Made by a program: the position numbers and the translations under genes
Notes under the pieces: generated by a model
Told to the model about the DNA's origin: nothing
What the model saw: only the letters and a program-made list of their open reading frames with translations
Databases searched by the model: none
Assembly (NCBI GenBank): GCA_049116315.1
Contig: JAGDZD010000008.1
Coordinates: 1 to 64,000, forward strand
Direction of reading: 5' to 3'
DNA length: 64,000 bases
From: Thalassobius sp049116315
GTDB taxonomy: Bacteria > Pseudomonadota > Alphaproteobacteria > Rhodobacterales > Rhodobacteraceae
Shown here: positions 24,105 through 32,883 of the stretch, one piece after another
Numbering within the stretch: position 1 is the first letter of the stretch
Layout of the letters: each line of letters begins with the position of its first letter

Positions 24105-24887
24105 TCAATGTGCCGCCAAACGGATATCTTTTGGTTTAATCCCGAACCTTTTGCGGAAAGCGTCCGAAAAATGAGAGGGGGTTTTGAACCCACAATCCAA
24201 GGCAATCTCCGAGACCTGCGCCTCGGTTGTCTGCAACAGGCTCAGCCCGTGTTCCAATCGGGTGTGCAGCAGTATTTTTGCAAAGCCCTGACCGGTTTTG
24301 GACAGCCAGCGGCGCATCGTGGCTTCGCTCATTGCAAAATGTTCGGCCACTTCATCCGCCATCCATGGATGGCTAAGGTCGCTCTCGATCAGGCTGCGCA
24401 CTTGGCTGATAGGATCATCTTCTACCTGCGTGGGCAGTTGAAACCCTTGTTCGCGCAGCCACAACAGCGGCTCGATCAAACGGTGATCCCGGATGGTGTC
24501 TGGCAGGGTGTCATTGTCCAATGTGTCTTGGATCAGGCTTAGAATATCTGCAGGGTTATGCTCTGATGTGCGGACAATTTGAACGCCTTTGGATCGATCG
24601 GATTTGGGCAGGTCAGAAAATACGCTGTTGATCAGGTCATGCGTATAACAGACGCCCAATGCGCGATAATCTCCCTCCATGACGGGGCGATTTTCCATAG
24701 TAACCATTGATCCAGGAGGAAAAATCATCAAATCGCCTTCTTCCCCCAGCATCTCGCCCTGTTTTGGGCTGAGTACGTATTTGCTGCCGCGCTGGATAAA
24801 AAAGAAAAACGTGAGGCGAAAGTAAAGCTCGGTGAAGGTGGCCGTGGTGGCTTGGGTGATTGGAAATATTGATACTTTGCTGTCCAC
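24105..24887 (-). CDS. AraC-family transcriptional regulator
   Basis: The 260-residue protein has a cupin-like N-terminal half (EEGDLMIFPPGSMVTME) and a double helix-turn-helix C-terminus (SEATMRRWLSKTGQGF and VSEIALDCGFKTPSHFSDAFRKRFG), the standard AraC/XylS signature. AAGGA lies before ATG 24887. It sits between the PEBP genes and the divergent secreted-protein genes and is the likely local regulator of both. Its ligand is unknown. Confidence 0.88.
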   Translation of the reverse strand: MDSKVSIFPITQATTATFTELYFRLTFFFFIQRGSKYVLSPKQGEMLGEEGDLMIFPPGSMVTMENRPVMEGDYRALGVCYTHDLINSVFSDLPKSDRSKGVQIVRTSEHNPADILSLIQDTLDNDTLPDTIRDHRLIEPLLWLREQGFQLPTQVEDDPISQVRSLIESDLSHPWMADEVAEHFAMSEATMRRWLSKTGQGFAKILLHTRLEHGLSLLQTTEAQVSEIALDCGFKTPSHFSDAFRKRFGIKPKDIRLAAH

Positions 24888-25050
24888 GGCATGTCCTTGG
24901 TCGTCTTGAGGCGCACCTTTGCGAGAGGTGTTTTGCCCTCTTTATCACAGACCTTTGCGCCTGCACAAAAATCTGTGGGCGCGATTATTTGCGACGGAAA
25001 CGGCGAGAGGTCGCGTATACCCTTTAAAGGACACACAAAGGATCACGCCC

Positions 25051-25689
25051 ATGCTACGCACGTTCACAACTCTGGCTTTGATGACGGCCACCACATCAGT
25101 TGCGGCTGATACGTTTTCCGCGGATGTCTGGGCAGACAATTGGTTTGAGATGCGGATCAACGGGGTGCAAGTGGCCGAGGACAGTGTGCCAATCACCACA
25201 GAGCGCTCGTTCAACGCAGAAAGCTTCTCCTTTGAGGCCGAACGCCCCTTTGTCATCGGGCTTGTCGCGAAGGATTTCAAAGAGGATGACACCGGGCTGG
25301 AATATATCGGCACCCGTCGTCAACAGATGGGGGATGGCGGTGTGATCGTTCAGATCCGCGATGCCGCTGGCCAAATTGTTGCCGTAACCAATGCGGATTG
25401 GCGCTGTTTTGTGACCCATACGGCACCGCTTGATAAATCCTGCGAAGCGGCGCGCACTCCCCAAGCGGGTGTCGGTGCCTGTGGCTTTGACACCGAAGAG
25501 GAACCTGCACAGTGGGACAGCGCATCGTTCGACGATACCGCTTGGCCCGCCGCAGATGTCTATACCAGCCGCGAGGTCAGCCCCAAAGACGGGTATGACA
25601 AGATCAACTGGGACAGCAGCGCCGATCTGATCTGGGGCCCTGATCTTGAACAGAGCAACACAGTGCTGTGCCGTATGACCGTCAAATAA
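25051..25689 (+). CDS. Secreted jelly-roll-like protein of unknown function
   Basis: A signal peptide (TFTTLALMTATTSVAAD) precedes a mature domain of about 190 residues. Segments such as ADNWFEMRINGVQV and ASFDDTAWPAADV resemble the galactose-binding-like jelly-roll modules attached to glycosidases, although no enzyme domain is present. Three cysteines occur in the middle and one near the end, suggesting disulfides. The ATG follows AAGGA with a 10-base gap. It is upstream of, and probably co-transcribed with, the YHYH gene. A carbohydrate- or ligand-binding role is inferred from fold resemblance only. Confidence 0.6.
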   Translation: MLRTFTTLALMTATTSVAADTFSADVWADNWFEMRINGVQVAEDSVPITTERSFNAESFSFEAERPFVIGLVAKDFKEDDTGLEYIGTRRQQMGDGGVIVQIRDAAGQIVAVTNADWRCFVTHTAPLDKSCEAARTPQAGVGACGFDTEEEPAQWDSASFDDTAWPAADVYTSREVSPKDGYDKINWDSSADLIWGPDLEQSNTVLCRMTVK

Positions 25690-25745
25690 CCTGTGCGGTT
25701 TGCGCCGATATCCTCTGTTCCCCTTCCTCTTGAAAGGTCTGTTTC

Positions 25746-26699
25746 ATGATCCGATTGTTGATAGTGCCCACATTGTTTTGCGGCCTGGCCGCGCCCGCTG
25801 TGGCGCATGAAGACCATTGTGATGCAGTGGTGGCATCGGTGCAGGAGGCGGGGTTCGGCGACAGCGTCAGCGTCACCTGTTCAGACAGCCACGCAACCCT
25901 GACCTCAGACACGTATCCCGACCATGAGATGATGACCGGGATCACAGGGACCAACGAACAGGTGCCGGTGCCAGCGCAATACGGTGCCCCTGTGGTGCTT
26001 TCGCCTGACTATAGCGGCACGCCGTTAACCCGCGACGCTGCGCTGGGCGTGGCGGTCAATGGTGTGCCGATCTATGACTACACTGGAGGCGGGGAAATGA
26101 GCCAAGCAGATCTGGCCCATCACCAAGCCCGCCACGACACATTGCAAACTGGTCAGCTGGATCACTGTGGTGGGCACGCGGGGCGGGGGGATGATTATCA
26201 TTATCACGTCGCACCAATCTGCATGATTGCTCAAATGGCCAATGCTGGACCGGATGCCATTATTGGCTGGGCTTTTGATGGGTTTCCAATCTATGGCGAC
26301 ACCAATCCTGATGGCAGCCCGATCGCAACCGGGGTGCTGGATGTATGCAATGGGCAAGAGGACGCCCGGTTTGGCTATCGGTATCACACCTCGCAAGAGG
26401 CTCCCTATATCGTGCAATGCTTGATGGGCACGGTCGCAGATTTTGACCGTCTGCCGCGGGTGCGCCCGCTAAGCGCCGCCAGTGGCGGCGGAGCAGAGCC
26501 GGGGCGTCCGCCGCGCGGTGGTGTGCAAAACCTTGTCTTTACGCAAAACGCCGATGGCAGCCGCAGCATGGATTACGCCTATGAGGGGCAGGACTATTTC
26601 ATTCGCTATGCGCCCTCTGACAGGCAGGGGTGTTATGACTATGCAACCCGGACCGTCACCAACGGCGGTGCGCTGGTCGAAGGGGAATACTGCCGCTAA
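25746..26699 (+). CDS. YHYH-domain secreted protein
   Basis: The 317-residue exported protein (signal LLIVPTLFCGLAAPAVAH) contains DYHYHVAPICM at about residues 155-165 and GWAFDGFPIYG shortly after, the defining motifs of the YHYH domain (PF14240). The many histidines suggest metal binding. YHYH domains often occur next to or fused with PEBP proteins in marine bacteria; two PEBP genes lie 2-3 kb away on the other side of the AraC gene. A Gly/Arg-rich linker (about 250-262) precedes a small C-terminal beta domain. Biochemical function is unknown. Confidence 0.85.
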   Translation: MIRLLIVPTLFCGLAAPAVAHEDHCDAVVASVQEAGFGDSVSVTCSDSHATLTSDTYPDHEMMTGITGTNEQVPVPAQYGAPVVLSPDYSGTPLTRDAALGVAVNGVPIYDYTGGGEMSQADLAHHQARHDTLQTGQLDHCGGHAGRGDDYHYHVAPICMIAQMANAGPDAIIGWAFDGFPIYGDTNPDGSPIATGVLDVCNGQEDARFGYRYHTSQEAPYIVQCLMGTVADFDRLPRVRPLSAASGGGAEPGRPPRGGVQNLVFTQNADGSRSMDYAYEGQDYFIRYAPSDRQGCYDYATRTVTNGGALVEGEYCR

Positions 26700-26733
26700 G
26701 CGTTTTGGCCCCGCTGCAGCCTCTACTGCACCT

Positions 26734-26778
26734 CTGCCCCCAAACGCGTGGGCCCTTTGGGGGCCGTGTAGGGGGCAG
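26734..26778. terminator. GC-rich hairpin after the YHYH gene
   Basis: CTGCCCCC pairs with GGGGGCAG across an inner GGGCCC-rich loop. There is no T-run, so it may be a weak or factor-assisted terminator for the secreted-protein operon. Confidence 0.4.
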
Positions 26779-26887
26779 GGCGCCCCTGCCGTCCAATTGG
26801 CCTGACAAGACAGCAACGGCGAACCTTTCGACAAGTTGGCCCTAAAGTGCCCCGCCTTAGTTGCCCAATTGACGGCCCCCGTTTTGA

Positions 26888-27835
26888 TCACAGCGGCCAG
26901 TCAAAGCCCGTTTCCGCCTCTGAGCGGTCCCACAGTTTGACCATCACCGCTTTGTCATAGGCATGGGGCTCTAGGGTGCCCTGCCCAACAGGGCCGACCC
27001 ATTCCATGCGACCAGTTGGACCATAAAGCGCACGTTGATCCAGACCGGTTTCTGTGGCGCACATCACCTCGGGATAGGCGCCCTTTTCTGCCGATTGAAC
27101 CATGGGGGACAGGGACATCAGATAAAAGGCAATCCGTGTCGCCAGCCCACCACTGGTGCTGATCAAAGATGTGGCTGAGGAACCGGGATGGCACACATAG
27201 ACCTGAACCTGTCCGTTTGCGGCCTTGATGCGATCCTGAAGCTCGTAGGCAAACATCATTTGCGCCAATTTACTTTGGCTATAGACAGGGTTGGCGCTGT
27301 AGTTCTTATCCCAGTTCATGTCATCAAACTGGATGGTCCTGATCCCCATTTTATAACCGAGGCTGGCCACAACAACGATCCGCCCCGCTGTTTGATCGAT
27401 GCGCGGATAGAGCAAGCCACATAGGACAAAGTGACCATAGTGATTGGTGCCAAGCTGGCTTTCAAACCCATCGATGGTCAGTTGCTGAGTGGGCACTTGC
27501 GCAATCGCGGCGTTGCAAATCAATGCATCAATCCGAGGCACAGTTTGCAAAACCTCCGAGGCGGCCGCGCGCACGCTGGCAAGCTTTGCCAGATCCACAT
27601 GGATAAACTGTACATCTGCCTCTGCGCCAAATTCCTGCTTCAGTTCGGCGAGGGCACTTTGCGATTTCTCAACGCTGCGGTTCAACATCACCACCTTGGC
27701 ACCTTTGGACAGTAGCGTGCGTGCGGCTTGAAACCCGGCGCCTGCATTGGCACCGGTGATTAAGTAGGTCTTGCCAATCAAAGAGCCCAGCCGTTCTGGC
27801 AACCAGCCTTTTGGTCCAAATTGTGTGCGAGTCAT
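26888..27835 (-). CDS. Short-chain dehydrogenase/reductase (retinol dehydrogenase-like)
   Basis: The 315-residue SDR has the cofactor motif TGANAGAG (27-34), NAA (108-110) and catalytic Y185 and K189 (YSQSK), all intact. Its length and C-terminal extension resemble the WWOX/retinol-dehydrogenase-like subgroup, which prefers NADP(H). It is divergent from an AraC_N-type regulator gene across 167 bases, a common arrangement in which the regulator activates the reductase gene. The substrate is not known. Confidence 0.88.
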   Translation of the reverse strand: MTRTQFGPKGWLPERLGSLIGKTYLITGANAGAGFQAARTLLSKGAKVVMLNRSVEKSQSALAELKQEFGAEADVQFIHVDLAKLASVRAAASEVLQTVPRIDALICNAAIAQVPTQQLTIDGFESQLGTNHYGHFVLCGLLYPRIDQTAGRIVVVASLGYKMGIRTIQFDDMNWDKNYSANPVYSQSKLAQMMFAYELQDRIKAANGQVQVYVCHPGSSATSLISTSGGLATRIAFYLMSLSPMVQSAEKGAYPEVMCATETGLDQRALYGPTGRMEWVGPVGQGTLEPHAYDKAVMVKLWDRSEAETGFDWPL

Positions 27836-28002
27836 CGTTGTGTTCCTTTTCCAGTATCTGCCAAGGCGCTGGGCTGTTGGCTTGTGATCTGGGATGTAGA
27901 TATATCTCGATAGGACCCTCAGATAGACGATATAATCGCAAATACTTGCCCATTTGTATCAACTGTCTTGTTTGGGTGAGCCGTCAGTCCTAAAGTCACG
28001 GT

Positions 28003-28896
28003 ATGGCGCAAGATCAGATCAAACAACTTATTGCTGACCAGTTGCACAGGGATGGCCTTGTTGAGACGGGTATTCCCGGGGTCAAACTGTTCCGGGCCAC
28101 GCATGCGATGCCCTGCGTGCCGGCGGTCTATGAACCCAGCGTGATCGCCATTGCCAGCGGATCCAAAGAAGCGGTGGTGGACGGCGCGCGCTATGTCTAC
28201 GACAACAGCCGCTATTTATGTTGTCCGATGTCGATGCCGGTGCATGCGGGCACGCCAGCGGCGTCGACGGAGAACCCATTGTTTGGCGTTTACATCACAC
28301 TTAACCCCCGCGTGATGGCGGAGATGGCGCTTGAAATGGATCACGCCGGGGGGGCAAAGCCCGCTGAGAGTGCAGCCCTGTCAACCCAAGGGATCAAGCT
28401 GGCGCAATGGGATGACGCCTTTTCGGACGCGCTTTTGCGGCTTGTGCAATTGGGCAGAAATGAAACCGATAGGATTGTCCTTGGAGAGGCGCGCCTGAGA
28501 GAGCTCTACTATGCGATCCTTAAAGGGGAGGCAGGCCCGTTTGCCAGACAGGCCTTTGGCGCGGGCAATGGCATCGCGCGGTCCATCGCGCATGTGTCGG
28601 GCCATCTGAGCCAGCAGATCTCGATCGACGATTTGGCGTCGCGCGCAGGCATGAGCCGCGCGGTGTTTCATCGCAAATTCAAACAGGTCACAGCCCTGTC
28701 CCCGATCCAGTTTGTGAAAACGATGCGTCTGAATAACGCTGCCATGAGCATCGCCGAAGGAATGACGGTGATCGAGGCTGCCACACAGGTGGGCTATGTC
28801 AGCCCCTCTCAGTTTAGTCGCGACTTTAAACGCAGGTTTGGACAATCACCGCGCCAATGGAGCAACGCCCAACACGGCCCCTCTGGGCCACTGTGA
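28003..28896 (+). CDS. AraC-family regulator with AraC_N domain
   Basis: The N-terminal half (TGIPGVKLFRAT...YEPSVIAIASGSKEAVVDG) matches the AraC_N ligand-binding domain. The C-terminal half has two helix-turn-helix motifs (IDDLASRAGMSRAVFHRKFKQVT and VIEAATQVGYVSPSQFSRDFKRRFG). At 297 residues it is of normal length. It is divergent from the SDR gene, its likely target, and its 3' end faces the permease gene of the sugar transporter 28 bases away. Confidence 0.9.
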   Translation: MAQDQIKQLIADQLHRDGLVETGIPGVKLFRATHAMPCVPAVYEPSVIAIASGSKEAVVDGARYVYDNSRYLCCPMSMPVHAGTPAASTENPLFGVYITLNPRVMAEMALEMDHAGGAKPAESAALSTQGIKLAQWDDAFSDALLRLVQLGRNETDRIVLGEARLRELYYAILKGEAGPFARQAFGAGNGIARSIAHVSGHLSQQISIDDLASRAGMSRAVFHRKFKQVTALSPIQFVKTMRLNNAAMSIAEGMTVIEAATQVGYVSPSQFSRDFKRRFGQSPRQWSNAQHGPSGPL

Positions 28897-28924
28897 TCGA
28901 CCGGTGGGCGCCGCAAAAGAGGAT

Positions 28925-29749
28925 TTATTTGACCGCCCCAGCGGTGACGCCTGCAACAATGCGCCGTTGAAAGAAAATGAACAGGATCATCAATGGCAAA
29001 GAGCCAAGAACCGCAGCGGGGAACAGTTGATCCGGTTGGACATTGAGGTTGCCCAGAAAGCGATAGACGCTGATCATCACTGTGAATTTTTCCGGAGAGG
29101 TCAACAGCAGCAGGGGATAGGTGAAATCATTCCACACCATGAGGGCCACAAATAGCGACAGCGTGGCGGTGGCGGGCCCCAACAGCGGGCGGATCACATA
29201 CCAATAGATCTGCCAGTCGTTGCAATTGTCCAGCCGCGCCGCCTCTTCCAGCTCTTTGGGGATTGCAGAAATAAAGCTGGTGTAAAAGAACACCGCCAGC
29301 GGCAGGTTCAAGGCGGTAAAGGCCAGCACAATCCCACCATAGCTGTCCAACAGTCCCAAGTTGCGGAAAATCACATAAATTGGGGTGATGGTGACAAAGG
29401 GTGGGGTTGCGAGCCCCAGCGCCACCACCATCAAAAACAACCGTGTGATCCCATTGGTGCGGCGGGCCAAGGGATAGCCCGCCATCGAGCCAAGCAACGC
29501 CACCAGCACCGTCACCAACAAGGTGATGCTGACCGAGTTAAAGACGCTGCGCAGATAGTTCATTTTGTCCAGTGCATTGGCGTAATTGCCCCAATACAAC
29601 TCGGTCGGTAGGCCCAAGGGGGCTGCGACAATATCCGCCGAGGTGCGAAACGACATGGCAATCATATAAAACACAGGTGCCAGCATGAACAAAACGATGG
29701 CCACCATGCCAAACTGACACAGGCGAGAGACAAATTTGGACCAGGTCAT
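28925..29749 (-). CDS. Carbohydrate ABC permease, MalG/UgpE-type
   Basis: The 274-residue protein has six membrane helices and the cytoplasmic EAA loop (EEAARLDNCNDWQIYWYVIRPL) of CUT1-type sugar permeases. Its start overlaps the stop of its partner permease by 4 bases. The operon contains a binding protein and two permeases but no ATPase gene, so it must use an ATPase encoded elsewhere, as many CUT1 transporters do with a shared MsmK/UgpC-type subunit. Confidence 0.92.
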   Translation of the reverse strand: MTWSKFVSRLCQFGMVAIVLFMLAPVFYMIAMSFRTSADIVAAPLGLPTELYWGNYANALDKMNYLRSVFNSVSITLLVTVLVALLGSMAGYPLARRTNGITRLFLMVVALGLATPPFVTITPIYVIFRNLGLLDSYGGIVLAFTALNLPLAVFFYTSFISAIPKELEEAARLDNCNDWQIYWYVIRPLLGPATATLSLFVALMVWNDFTYPLLLLTSPEKFTVMISVYRFLGNLNVQPDQLFPAAVLGSLPLMILFIFFQRRIVAGVTAGAVK

Positions 29750-30615
29750 ACTTTGGCCTCCTGACGGCGCAAGTAGGTCATCTGGAACACCGACACCACC
29801 ACGACGATGACCAACATGATGATCGACAATGACGAGGCGAAGCCAAATTTGTAGCTGCCAAAGAGGTTCTGAACAATTTCCAGACTAAGAGTGTTGGTCG
29901 CCCGGTCTGGCCCGCCCCGGGTCATGATAAAGGGCAGCTCAAAGGTTTTCAGCGTGCCCACAGTCGACAAAATGATGTTGACCGTAAAGCTGGGGGCCAG
30001 CAACGGCAGGTCCAGATATCTGAACCTTTGCCAACTGCTGGCGCCGTCCAGCCGGGCAGCCTCTTCGATGTCACGTGGGATATTGGCAAAGCCCACCAGA
30101 AAGATCGCGGTGGTATAGCCTACGAACATCCACACATGGGTAAAGGCAATCGCCAAAAGCGCGGTGTCTGGATCGCCGAGCCAACCGCGCGTCAGCCCCT
30201 CAAGGCCGAAGGCGGATAGCAGCGCGTTCAATCCACCCGAATAGGGCGAATAGATGAATTGCCAGACATAGCCCACGATGACAAAGGACATCATCGCTGG
30301 CGTGAATAGGGCCGCCCGGCAAAAGTTGCGGATGGCCGGCATGCGGTGCAGCAGGGCGGCAAAGGCCAGCCCCCATAGGGTCTGTACGGTAACAACGATG
30401 GCGGTGAACTTTAGCGTGGTCCAAACCGAATTCAGGTAGCGTGAGCGCGCCAGAAACCGTTCGTAATTGGCCCCGCCAACCCAATCGGCTGCGCCCACCC
30501 CTTTGAAGTTGGTGAAGCTCAGCTGAAAGGACAGTGCAATGGGATAAAGAAAAAAGCAGGCAATGACCAAAAATGCAGGCACGGCAAACAGGTAGATCTG
30601 GCGTGATTTGGTCAT
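29746..30615 (-). CDS. Carbohydrate ABC permease, MalF/UgpA-type
   Basis: This 289-residue permease has six helices and the EAA loop EEAARLDGASSWQRFRYLDLPLL. The N-terminus (FAVPAFLVIACFFLYPIALSFQLSF) is the usual first helix of MalF-like subunits without the extra periplasmic domain. It pairs with the following permease. A hairpin with a T-run separates it from the binding-protein gene upstream. Confidence 0.92.
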   Translation of the reverse strand: MTKSRQIYLFAVPAFLVIACFFLYPIALSFQLSFTNFKGVGAADWVGGANYERFLARSRYLNSVWTTLKFTAIVVTVQTLWGLAFAALLHRMPAIRNFCRAALFTPAMMSFVIVGYVWQFIYSPYSGGLNALLSAFGLEGLTRGWLGDPDTALLAIAFTHVWMFVGYTTAIFLVGFANIPRDIEEAARLDGASSWQRFRYLDLPLLAPSFTVNIILSTVGTLKTFELPFIMTRGGPDRATNTLSLEIVQNLFGSYKFGFASSLSIIMLVIVVVVSVFQMTYLRRQEAKV

Positions 30616-30641
30616 TGTCCTTGGCTTTCCTGTGTTGAAAA

Positions 30642-30658
30642 GGGGGCGCTCAGCCCCC
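30642..30658 (-). terminator. Attenuator-like hairpin between binding protein and permease genes
   Basis: Read on the minus strand, GGGGGC-TGAGC-GCCCCC is followed by TTTT. It lies between the stop of the binding-protein gene and the start of the first permease gene. Partial termination here would keep permease levels below those of the binding protein. Confidence 0.7.
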
Positions 30659-30666
30659 CTTAGGGA

Positions 30667-31896
30667 TCAAAGCGCGTCTTCGACGGCTTCGTCCCACCGT
30701 TCTAGAACCGCCTCATTGTCACGATCCACGTTTAGCAGAAATCCGGTCAAGCTGTCCCAGATTTCACCTTCCAAAGGCTTGGGCCAGTCCAAAACCGCAA
30801 AGGGATACATGATGACCCCACCGTCAACGCGCGACTGGTCATACGCCGCTGCAAGCGCGGGCATGCCACTGGCGCCACCCTGAAATGGGCTATAGGCGCT
30901 TTCGGCATCCAGCATCACCTGCAGGTTCGCCGGATCCGCAAAGAACTCGATAAACTTACGCGCTTCTTCGGGGTGGGCGCTTTGGGCAGAGATTGACCAG
31001 CCAATGCCAAACAGGTCCAGCGCCACGCCACTGTCGTTGCTGCTGGGAATGGGGGCAAAGGCGAAATCCAGACCTTCAACACTGGAAAAATCACCGATGT
31101 TCCACGCGCCTTGCGGCATCATGGCAAAGTTACCAGCTTTGAATTCGGTGAGCGCGGTGGACCACGGATCAAGACCGGCTTGCGCATCAGGATCAACACA
31201 TTTGTTGTCGATCAGGCTGCGAATACTGTCGATGGCCCCGTTAAAGGCGGCGCTGTCGACAAAGGTCTGGTCGCCGTTGCCAAGTGCGGCGGCACCGTCG
31301 CTGGCCTCAAGCCCGTTGGCAATTGTAAACAGGGGGGCGGAAAACCCACCGGTGAACAAAAGCGGGTTGATGCCTGCGGCGTCCAACGCCTTACAGGCCG
31401 CATAAAGGTCGCTAAGGGTGCTTGGTGCGGCATCGATGCCCACTTGTTTGAGCAAACCCATGTTCACAAAGTTGCCCATGCCGATCACTTCGAGGGGCAT
31501 GATATAGGCGGCCTCACCACTGCTGACCGATGGCACCAGTGCTGGTTCAAGTTTGCTGAACCAGTCCGATGACTGCCCCAGATCCGCCAAGAGGTTGGCT
31601 TCGGACCAGATGTTCACCAAGGGCATATCTGTCATCATGACGTCTGGCGCATTGTTGCCTTGCAGGCGAGGGGGCAGAACCACATCGGTATCAAGGCGAC
31701 TGATATAGGACAGTTCAACATCGATATCGGGGTTGGCCTCTTCGAAGGCGGCAATGAGAGTGGGCAAGCCGGCGGGCTCCGCCTCGTTGCCTTTCCAAGC
31801 GGTCACATCAAGAACCACCGGATCTGCGTGGGCCGTTTGGGCAACCAGAATGGCGGCGCCGACAATCATCGGCAATGCAGGTTTTGACAAGGTCAC
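30667..31896 (-). CDS. Carbohydrate ABC transporter substrate-binding protein (SBP_bac_1)
   Basis: I favour GTG 31896, preceded by AAGGGAG, over ATG 31914, which has no ribosome site. The product of about 409 residues has a signal peptide (LPMIVGAAILVAQTAHAD) and the family-1 extracellular solute-binding pattern: AFEEANPDIDVELSY, PDVMMTDMP, FAMMPQGAWNIG and HPEEARKFIEFFADPANL. Such proteins bind mono- or oligosaccharides. The GntR regulator is divergent, and the sugar-acid dehydratase at 39103 suggests a uronic acid or aldonic acid, but that is inference. Confidence 0.9.
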   Translation of the reverse strand: MTLSKPALPMIVGAAILVAQTAHADPVVLDVTAWKGNEAEPAGLPTLIAAFEEANPDIDVELSYISRLDTDVVLPPRLQGNNAPDVMMTDMPLVNIWSEANLLADLGQSSDWFSKLEPALVPSVSSGEAAYIMPLEVIGMGNFVNMGLLKQVGIDAAPSTLSDLYAACKALDAAGINPLLFTGGFSAPLFTIANGLEASDGAAALGNGDQTFVDSAAFNGAIDSIRSLIDNKCVDPDAQAGLDPWSTALTEFKAGNFAMMPQGAWNIGDFSSVEGLDFAFAPIPSSNDSGVALDLFGIGWSISAQSAHPEEARKFIEFFADPANLQVMLDAESAYSPFQGGASGMPALAAAYDQSRVDGGVIMYPFAVLDWPKPLEGEIWDSLTGFLLNVDRDNEAVLERWDEAVEDAL

Positions 31897-31910
31897 GACA
31901 GAATCTCCCT

Positions 31911-32019
31911 TCATTTGATATATTATCTGAAAATTTAGTAATACATTTTAGAGTCTGTCAAGCATTGTTCTCCCTTCTATCCGGCTTTAAAATATTCTAT
32001 CAATTGGTAATAGAATATT
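31911..32019. promoter_or_regulatory. Divergent AT-rich regulatory region with a GntR-type palindrome
   Basis: A perfect inverted repeat with 10-bp arms, AATATTCTAT (31991-32000) and ATAGAATATT (32010-32019), lies 52 bases before the GntR gene. Nearer the binding-protein gene, TGATATATTAT (31916-31926) and TTTAGTAATA (31934-31943) both recur exactly, on the opposite strand, upstream of the dehydratase gene at 40362-40397. They are candidate GntR operators linking the two ends of the locus. Confidence 0.6.
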
Positions 32020-32070
32020 AAAAGCCGCAGCTTTGGGGCTGTGGCGCGCCTATGAGGTAGGAGATCGACT

Positions 32071-32721
32071 TTGGCTAAAACGTCCGGTGACAGTATTTCA
32101 GTCTATGAACGCCTGCTAGGAGACATCGGGTCTGGGGTGTTCCCCGGAGGGGCACGCCTAAAGGTGCAAGAGCTTGCGGATCGTTATGGCATTTCGATCA
32201 TCCCTGTGCGCGAAGCGCTGCGCCTATTGCAGGGCGAGGGCATTGTGGAGATCGCGCAGAACAAAGGGGCGACGGTTTCAACGTTCGATGCCGACAGTCT
32301 GCGCGATATCTTCGAAGTGCTGCAACTGCTAGAGCCTTATTTTGTCGAGACTTTTGCCAAAAGCTGTACCTTGGAAGATCTGGATGAGCTGCAGGCCATT
32401 CAGGACGAATTGGAAAAAACACCGGTTACCAATAAGCCCAAGTTCACGGGGCTTGATCTTAAATTTCACGAAACGATTGCGCGCAAACATTACAACAGCC
32501 GGGCCTTTGGCATCTGGCAATTGCAGCGTCGTATCCTGAACGCCTTGGCGATGCAGGTGCCGATTTCGCGCGCGCGTCATGCCGAAATTCTGCGCGAACA
32601 TCGCGAGCTGATCGACGCCTTTCGCAACAATGGGATTGATGATGCGGTGGCCTGTATCCAACAGCACGTGCGCGGCGCTGGGGATCAAATGTACCTGCAA
32701 CTAAAGACCACGCGCACCTAA
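32071..32721 (+). CDS. GntR-family regulator with FCD domain
   Basis: Start is TTG, with GTAGGAG placed 7 bases upstream; no alternative ATG is near. The 216-residue protein has a winged helix (LKVQELADRYGISIIPVREALRLLQGEGIVEI) and an FCD ligand-binding domain with conserved acid/His positions (LKFHETIARKH, HAEILREHRELIDAF, CIQQHVRGA). FCD regulators usually sense sugar acids or related carboxylates and repress their catabolic genes, which fits the surrounding transporters and dehydratase. An imperfect hairpin follows the gene at about 32742-32772. Confidence 0.9.
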   Translation: MAKTSGDSISVYERLLGDIGSGVFPGGARLKVQELADRYGISIIPVREALRLLQGEGIVEIAQNKGATVSTFDADSLRDIFEVLQLLEPYFVETFAKSCTLEDLDELQAIQDELEKTPVTNKPKFTGLDLKFHETIARKHYNSRAFGIWQLQRRILNALAMQVPISRARHAEILREHRELIDAFRNNGIDDAVACIQQHVRGAGDQMYLQLKTTRT

Positions 32722-32804
32722 ACGTGATGATTTTCTGGGCTGCGGCAGGCAATCCTTTCGGATTTTGCCGCCCTAGCGTGCTGAATGACGGTGGGAGCAG
32801 CCAT

Positions 32805-32843
32805 TAAAAGCACAGCCCGCGTCACCAAAGTGCGCGGGCTGTG
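32805..32843 (-). terminator. Rho-independent terminator of the Dpp-type operon
   Basis: On the minus strand CACAGCCCGCG pairs perfectly with CGCGGGCTGTG, followed by CTTTTA. It lies 41 bases after the stop of the last ATPase gene. Confidence 0.75.
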
Positions 32844-32883
32844 CGGTGTCGATTGTCTTTATCACCGGTCCCGTAGGGGGACG

